Origin: Nocardia cyriacigeorgica GUH-2
GTDB lineage: Bacteria > Actinomycetota > Actinomycetes > Mycobacteriales > Mycobacteriaceae
Length of the DNA stretch: 64,000 bases
Direction of reading: 5' to 3'
NCBI RefSeq assembly: GCF_000284035.1
Contig: NC_016887.1
Span: forward strand, 5,580,001-5,644,000
Of the stretch, positions 59,735 to 64,000 are shown in pieces. Positions within the stretch are counted from its first letter, which is position 1. The number at the start of each line of letters is the position of its first letter. The notes beneath the pieces were generated by a model. The model worked only from the letters and a program-made list of their open reading frames with translations, ran no database searches and was not told where the DNA came from. The position numbers and the translations under genes are program-made.

Positions 59735-61024
59735 TCAGTGGAACTGACCCTCTTCGGTGGAGCCCTTCAGGGCGGCCGTCGAGGTGTTGGGGTCGACGGT
59801 GGTGGCGATGCTGTCGAAGTAGCCGGCACCGACCTCACGCTGGTGCTTGATGGCGGTGAAGCCACGCTCGGCGGCAGCCTTGAACTCGCGCTCCTGCAGG
59901 TCGACGAAGGCGGTCATGCCCTCGCGAGCGTAGCCGTGGGCCAGGTCGAACATGCCGTAGTTGAGCGAGTGGAAGCCGGCCAGGGTGATGAACTGGAACT
60001 TGAAGCCCATCGCGCCCAGCTCCTTCTGGAACTTCGCGATGGTCGCGTCGTCCAGGTGCGCCTTCCAGTTGAAGGACGGGGAGCAGTTGTAGGCCAGCAG
60101 CTGGTCCGGGAACTCCGCCTTGACGGCCTCGGCGAACTGCTTGGCGACCTCGAGGTCCGGCACACCGGTCTCCATCCAGATGAGGTCGGAGTACGGGGCG
60201 TAGGCCTTGGCACGCGCGATGCAGGGCTCGATGCCGTTCTTCACACCGAAGAAGCCCTCGGAGGTGCGGGTGCCGTCCAGGAACGGACGGTCGCGCTCGT
60301 CGACGTCGGAGGTGATCAGGGTGGCGGCCTCGGCGTCGGTGCGGGCGATGACGACGGTCGGCACGCCGGCGACGTCAGCGGCCAGGCGGGCCGAGGTCAG
60401 GGTGCGGATGTGCTGCTGGGTCGGGATCAGCACCTTGCCACCGAGGTGGCCGCACTTCTTCTCCGAGGCGAGCTGGTCTTCCCAGTGCGAACCGGCGACA
60501 CCGGCCGCGATCATGGCCTTCTGCAGCTCGTAGACGTTGAGCGCGCCACCGAAGCCGGCCTCACCGTCGGCGACGATCGGGGCCAGCCAGTTCTCGACCG
60601 AGGTGTCGCCCTCGACCTTGGCGATCTCGTCGGCGCGCAGCAGCGCGTTGTTGATGCGGCGCACGATCTGCGGCACCGAGTTGGCCGGGTACAGCGACTG
60701 GTCCGGGTAGGTGTGGCCGGACAGGTTCGCGTCACCGGCGACCTGCCAACCGGACAGGTAGATGGCCTTCAGGCCGGCGCGGACCTGCTGCACGGCCTGG
60801 TTACCGGTGAGGGCGCCGAGCGAGTTGATGTAGTCCTCGTTGTTGACGAGATCCCACAGGATCTCCGAGCCGCGGCGAGCGAGCGTGTGCTCCTCGACGA
60901 CGGTGCCCTGAAGCTTGACGACCTGCTCGGCCGTGTAGTTGCGGGTGATGCCCTTCCAGCGGGGGTTGGTGTCCCAATCCTGCTGGATTTCGGCAGCGGT
61001 CTTCGGGGTGCCGACAGTCGACAT
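59735..61024 (-). CDS. aceA: Isocitrate lyase
   Basis: 429 aa from ATG at 61024 (MSTVGTPKTAAEIQQDW) with GGAG 9 nt upstream. Cleaves isocitrate to succinate and glyoxylate, the entry to the glyoxylate shunt needed for growth on fatty acids or acetate. The catalytic KKCGH motif (EKKCGHLGGKVLIP, about residue 195), substrate loop VADGEAGFGGALNVYEL and NCSPSFNWK are intact. Orthologue of Rv0467 (icl1). The upstream region has TTTGC-rich boxes resembling RamB sites. Confidence 0.97.
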   Translation of the reverse strand: MSTVGTPKTAAEIQQDWDTNPRWKGITRNYTAEQVVKLQGTVVEEHTLARRGSEILWDLVNNEDYINSLGALTGNQAVQQVRAGLKAIYLSGWQVAGDANLSGHTYPDQSLYPANSVPQIVRRINNALLRADEIAKVEGDTSVENWLAPIVADGEAGFGGALNVYELQKAMIAAGVAGSHWEDQLASEKKCGHLGGKVLIPTQQHIRTLTSARLAADVAGVPTVVIARTDAEAATLITSDVDERDRPFLDGTRTSEGFFGVKNGIEPCIARAKAYAPYSDLIWMETGVPDLEVAKQFAEAVKAEFPDQLLAYNCSPSFNWKAHLDDATIAKFQKELGAMGFKFQFITLAGFHSLNYGMFDLAHGYAREGMTAFVDLQEREFKAAAERGFTAIKHQREVGAGYFDSIATTVDPNTSTAALKGSTEEGQFH

Positions 61025-61648
61025 CTGTGACTCCACTTCCTCGTTCGGTCGGTGCCGCTCCGTCCGGCTCCTCCAGCGGAGATTTCGCACGAACTGCTGG
61101 AGCGGCAATTTGCAGGCTTGCTAGGCCCAAGGGGTGTACTTCCACACGATGGCACATCCAGAAATAGCCGTCTACCTGTTGGTACTGTGAATCTCAGCTA
61201 GCTTTCACCCACAGTTTGCTAACTCTGCGAAATTTGCGGGCGAATTGCAAGCGTGAAATCTACTCACGGGTAGCGCTGACATGCGGTTTTAGCGTAACGC
61301 CCGTACTGTTTGCGATCGGCGGGTGGTGCGGCGCTCGGCCCAGCCGACGCGCCGGGTTGTGAGCACACTCACAGAGCTCTCGGCCGCGCCATTGTGCGGC
61401 CCGTCACGCGAGGACACGCCAAGCCGGTCGGGCGCCGAGCGTGTCACTCGCCGGAATCATCCGGCCGCCTCCGCGACGCGGCGGCGCGGCACGCCGAAAC
61501 TCGGCCGAACTGCTACCTGCGCCGATGGCCGCGCTTGACCGATCGGGCAGACTCGACACCAGTCGTCACCCGGACGAGCGTCCAGTACAACTCGCGCGAG
61601 GAGTAGCACTGCGCCGCGCAGAGTCGCAATGCGTCAGACAGGAGCACC
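61025..61648. other. Gene-free divergent region between aceA and the secreted lipase
   Basis: 624 bp without a supported gene. It holds the aceA promoter (AT-richer stretch 61190-61300) and the lipase promoter. Open frames in 61310-61606 look non-coding by composition. Nothing else recognised. Confidence 0.5.
61212..61250 (-). promoter_or_regulatory. Candidate RamB-type boxes upstream of aceA
   Basis: Cluster of AGTTTGCTAACT, GCGAAATTTGCG and GAATTGCAAGC within 40 bp, about 190-225 bp before the start. RamB sites in Corynebacterium centre on AAAGTTTGCAAA, and RamB controls aceA there and icl1 in M. tuberculosis. Similarity is partial. Confidence 0.4.
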
Positions 61649-62788
61649 ATGCGGACCACCAGGATCACCGCCGCCCTCATCACCGGATGCGCCGCCGCGG
61701 CGCTGCTGATGCCCAGTGCGCACGCGACCCCGGCCGAGACCGGCGTGGTCGATTCGGTCCAGCCGCTCGCACCGGCGGCGACCCTGCCCGGCTCGGTGAA
61801 CTCGGTCCGCATCACCTACTCCTCCACCGGCGCGCGCGACGTGCCGACGCAGACCAGCGCGGCGGTCTACTTCCCGCCCGGGCAGGCACCCGAGGGCGGC
61901 TGGCCGGTGATCGCGTGGGCGCACGGCACCGTCGGCCTCGGTGACGACTGCGCCTACAGCATCGCCGGACCCGGCGCGGTGGAACGCGACTGGGCCTACC
62001 TGGGCACCTGGCTGGATCAGGGCTATGCGGTGGTCGCCGCCGACTACGCGGGTCTCGGCGGTCCGGGCGAGCATCCGTATCTCAACGGTGTAGTCGAGGC
62101 CCACAACGTGGTCGACGCCGTGAAGGCCGCGACTCGCCGGTTCGACACGCTGTCGAACAAGTGGGTCGTCGTCGGGCAGTCGCAGGGCGGCGGCGCGGCG
62201 GTGTTCACCGCGCGGTACGCGACCGAATTCGGCGGCCCGGAGCTGGACTACCGCGGCGCGGTCGGCACCGGCGTGCCCGCCTACATCGAAGACATCCTGC
62301 TGCCGCTCGGCCCCGGTATGCCGCCGATCGAACTCAGCTCGCACACCACCGCCTACGTGCTCTACATCCTCAACGGCCTGCGCACGACCTACCCCGAACT
62401 CGATATCGAGTCCTATCTGACCGACGCCGGCCGCACCTGGCTGGCCCGCGCCCGGCAGGCCTGCATCGTGCCCTTCGGTGATGAGCTGAGCGCGAACAAT
62501 GTCGTCGTCGGCGATCTGTTCGCCCGCCCGCTCAACCAGATTCCGGACCTGCACGGCCTGCTGCGCGGCTACATGGGACTGCCCGAATCCGGCTACGACA
62601 AGCCACTGTTCCTCGGCCAGGGCCTGCGCGACACCGACGTCATCACCCCGCAGACGCTGCGTTTCGCCGCCGTGCTGGCCGCCGCGGGCGAGCCGGTCAC
62701 CCTGCACACCTACCCGACCGGCCACGACGGCGCCGTCAACGATTCGCTGCCGGACTCGCTGCCGTTCGTGCGCGACCTGTTCGCCTGA
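61649..62788 (+). CDS. Secreted lipase-family alpha/beta hydrolase
   Basis: 379 aa with ACAGGAG upstream. Signal peptide about residues 1-27 (RITAALITGCAAAALLMPSAHA). LIP-type secreted lipase fold: oxyanion AWAHGTVGLGDDCA, nucleophile VVGQSQGGGAAVF near residue 175, and His in PTGHDGAVND. Substrates are esters or triacylglycerol-like lipids outside the cell. It stands alone, divergent from aceA; a shared lipid-use theme is suggestive only. Confidence 0.88.
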   Translation: MRTTRITAALITGCAAAALLMPSAHATPAETGVVDSVQPLAPAATLPGSVNSVRITYSSTGARDVPTQTSAAVYFPPGQAPEGGWPVIAWAHGTVGLGDDCAYSIAGPGAVERDWAYLGTWLDQGYAVVAADYAGLGGPGEHPYLNGVVEAHNVVDAVKAATRRFDTLSNKWVVVGQSQGGGAAVFTARYATEFGGPELDYRGAVGTGVPAYIEDILLPLGPGMPPIELSSHTTAYVLYILNGLRTTYPELDIESYLTDAGRTWLARARQACIVPFGDELSANNVVVGDLFARPLNQIPDLHGLLRGYMGLPESGYDKPLFLGQGLRDTDVITPQTLRFAAVLAAAGEPVTLHTYPTGHDGAVNDSLPDSLPFVRDLFA

Positions 62789-62909
62789 GCGCGGCCGCGG
62801 CAAACTCCGCGCAGCATTCATCCTGCGGTCACCGCGACGTCATTCGGCTCGGCAACGATCGCCGGAATTCTCGCCGCGGCGAGAAGGCATGACAAGCAGG
62901 AAGGGGCCG

Positions 62910-64000
62910 ATGGTGGCCAGGATGAGACGGCAGTGGCTATTCGCCACGGTGGCAACGGTTTCGGTGGCGGCGGTCGCCTGCGGATCCGATGACGGCACGG
63001 CGGGACTGCCCGCAGCAGACGGCTGGCAACGCGACGCCGCCACCAGCTACCACCGGTTGGCCACCTACCCGGTCTTCCGCAATCTGCCCGACGGTGTGGC
63101 GCCGGAAACCCAGACCGTCGCGGAGATCTCGGCGGTCACCGCGGACGGCAAGACGCTGATCTACACCGACGCGCCGGGCAAGCGCATCGGCTTCCTCGAC
63201 CTCAGTGATCCCGCGGCCCCCACCGGCGCCGGCTCGATCTCCCTGGAACAGCTCGGCCATGCCGACGACCAGCCCACCTCGGTGGCGGTGGTGGGTGATT
63301 ACGTGCTGGTCGTGATCGACAGCAGCGGAGGCGATTTCGCGCATCCGTCCGGCCGGGTCGATATCGTCCGGATCAGCGATCGCACCAAGGTGCACAGCAT
63401 CGATCTCGGCGGCCAGCCCGACTCCATCGCGGTGAGCAAGGATGGCACCCGCGCCGCCATCGCGATGGAGAATCAGCGCGATGAGAAGTTCACGCCCGAG
63501 GGCGCCGAGGAGGGCGATCTCCCCCAGCCGCCCACCGGTTTCGTACAGATCCTGGAGCTGAACGGCGAGCCGAACCAGTGGTCGGCGCGTCCGGTGCATA
63601 TCGACGAGGCCGCCGCCCGCGACGCCGGCCTGGACACTCCGCAGGATCTCGAACCCGAGTACGTGAGCATGAACTCGCGCGGCGAGGTGGCGGTGACGTT
63701 GCAGGAGAACAACGGCATCGCGATCATCGACGCCGCGACGGCGACCGTGCGCACGGTGTTCTCGGCGGGCAAGGTCAGCGTCGACGGGATCGACACCGCC
63801 GAGGACGGCGCGATCGACCAGTCCGGTTCGATCAGCGACGTCGCCCGCGAGCCCGACGCCGTCGGCTGGATCGGCGACGGCCACATCGCGGTCGCGAACG
63901 AAGGCGACTGGAAGGGCGGCAGCCGCGGCTGGACCATCTTCGACGCCGTCACCGGCGCGGTGGTGTGGGACGCGGGCAACTCCCTCGAGCAGTTGACCGT
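62910..64000 (+). CDS. Secreted beta-propeller lipoprotein (5' part; continues past window)
   Basis: 363 residues visible, incomplete at the window end. ATG at 62910 (MVARMRRQWLF) with GGAAGGGG just upstream; other in-frame starts at 62913 and 62922. Short hydrophobic signal ending VAAVACGSDD, a weak lipobox. The rest has repeated blade-like segments (VTADGKTLIYTDAPGKRIGFLDLSD, VSKDGTRAAIAMEN, NSRGEVAVTLQENNGIAIID, IGDGHIAVANEGDW), as in YncE-like or phytase-like esterase beta-propellers. Function unknown; exact family needs the missing C-terminus. Confidence 0.75.
   Translation, partial: MVARMRRQWLFATVATVSVAAVACGSDDGTAGLPAADGWQRDAATSYHRLATYPVFRNLPDGVAPETQTVAEISAVTADGKTLIYTDAPGKRIGFLDLSDPAAPTGAGSISLEQLGHADDQPTSVAVVGDYVLVVIDSSGGDFAHPSGRVDIVRISDRTKVHSIDLGGQPDSIAVSKDGTRAAIAMENQRDEKFTPEGAEEGDLPQPPTGFVQILELNGEPNQWSARPVHIDEAAARDAGLDTPQDLEPEYVSMNSRGEVAVTLQENNGIAIIDAATATVRTVFSAGKVSVDGIDTAEDGAIDQSGSISDVAREPDAVGWIGDGHIAVANEGDWKGGSRGWTIFDAVTGAVVWDAGNSLEQLT

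Noticed and set aside
61310..61606. 98-codon open frame between aceA and the lipase
   Set aside because: No ribosome site, atypical composition and no recognisable domain; treated as intergenic.

Overview
The window is 64 kb of high-GC (about two thirds or more G+C by eye) actinobacterial chromosome, most likely Nocardia or a close mycolic-acid-containing relative. Several features point there: mycothiol gene mshA, an HbhA-type adhesin, an EspG-type ESX chaperone, an LGFP-repeat wall protein, an L,D-transpeptidase lipoprotein, a DUF5753/DUF397 pair, and gene order matching the Mycobacterium tuberculosis stretch Rv0467-Rv0489 (aceA, fadB2, TetR, DUF445, XRE, hbhA, DUF2516, deoC, DUF2993, murB, L,D-transpeptidase, SDR, mshA, YbjN, gpmA). 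No rRNA, complete tRNA or CRISPR array was seen.

Layout. 0.1-13.7 kb: secreted CocE-type hydrolase, gpmA, ROK kinase, two ABM-domain proteins, SDR, hydrolase, mshA-ybjN, L,D-transpeptidase, murB, two tandem DUF2505 proteins and a methyltransferase. 14-24.4 kb: DUF5753/DUF397 regulatory pair, purU, GNAT, deoC, DUF2993 lipoprotein-like protein, hydrolase, XRE-hbhA-DUF2516, DUF445 and TetR. 24.5-34.6 kb: ABC1 kinase with saccharopine-dehydrogenase-like oxidoreductase, methyltransferase, a GntR regulator with an unusual repeat insert, an EspG cassette, ppk2, an AurF-like diiron oxygenase and two unknown genes. 34.7-39.2 kb: a patch of lower-GC accessory genes on the minus strand (HEAT-repeat protein, a frame-disrupted small gene, membrane protein, unknown gene, LGFP-repeat secreted protein, two small overlapping genes), edged by a 63-bp remnant of an aqdC-like gene. 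39.3-46 kb: XRE-TPR regulator coupled to nnr, AI-2E-family permease, S1C protease, and a DsbA-VKOR disulfide operon. 46.1-50.1 kb: a TetR repressor divergent from esterase, FAD monooxygenase and cofactor-free dioxygenase genes, matching the aqdRABC alkylquinolone-signal degradation cluster. 50.2-64 kb: zinc alcohol dehydrogenase, DEAD helicase with a repeat tail, PapA5-like acyltransferase with a repeat insert and its divergent TetR, a MetE homologue, fadB2, aceA, a secreted lipase and the start of a beta-propeller lipoprotein.

The most notable observations are: (1) the MetE homologue at 55898-58237 keeps the family fold motifs but has Gly, Val and Gly where the family has its Cys, Glu and Cys zinc ligands; (2) a complete aqdRABC-like quinolone-quenching operon with two near-identical palindromic operators, plus a decayed second aqdC 3' end 15 kb away at the edge of the low-GC patch; (3) a GntR regulator whose DNA-binding and effector domains are separated by 54-bp tandem repeats and a tRNA T-arm-like sequence. 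The conserved mycobacterial gene order is split by about 34 kb between the TetR gene (24.4 kb) and fadB2 (58.7 kb), and most of the accessory content lies in that interval.
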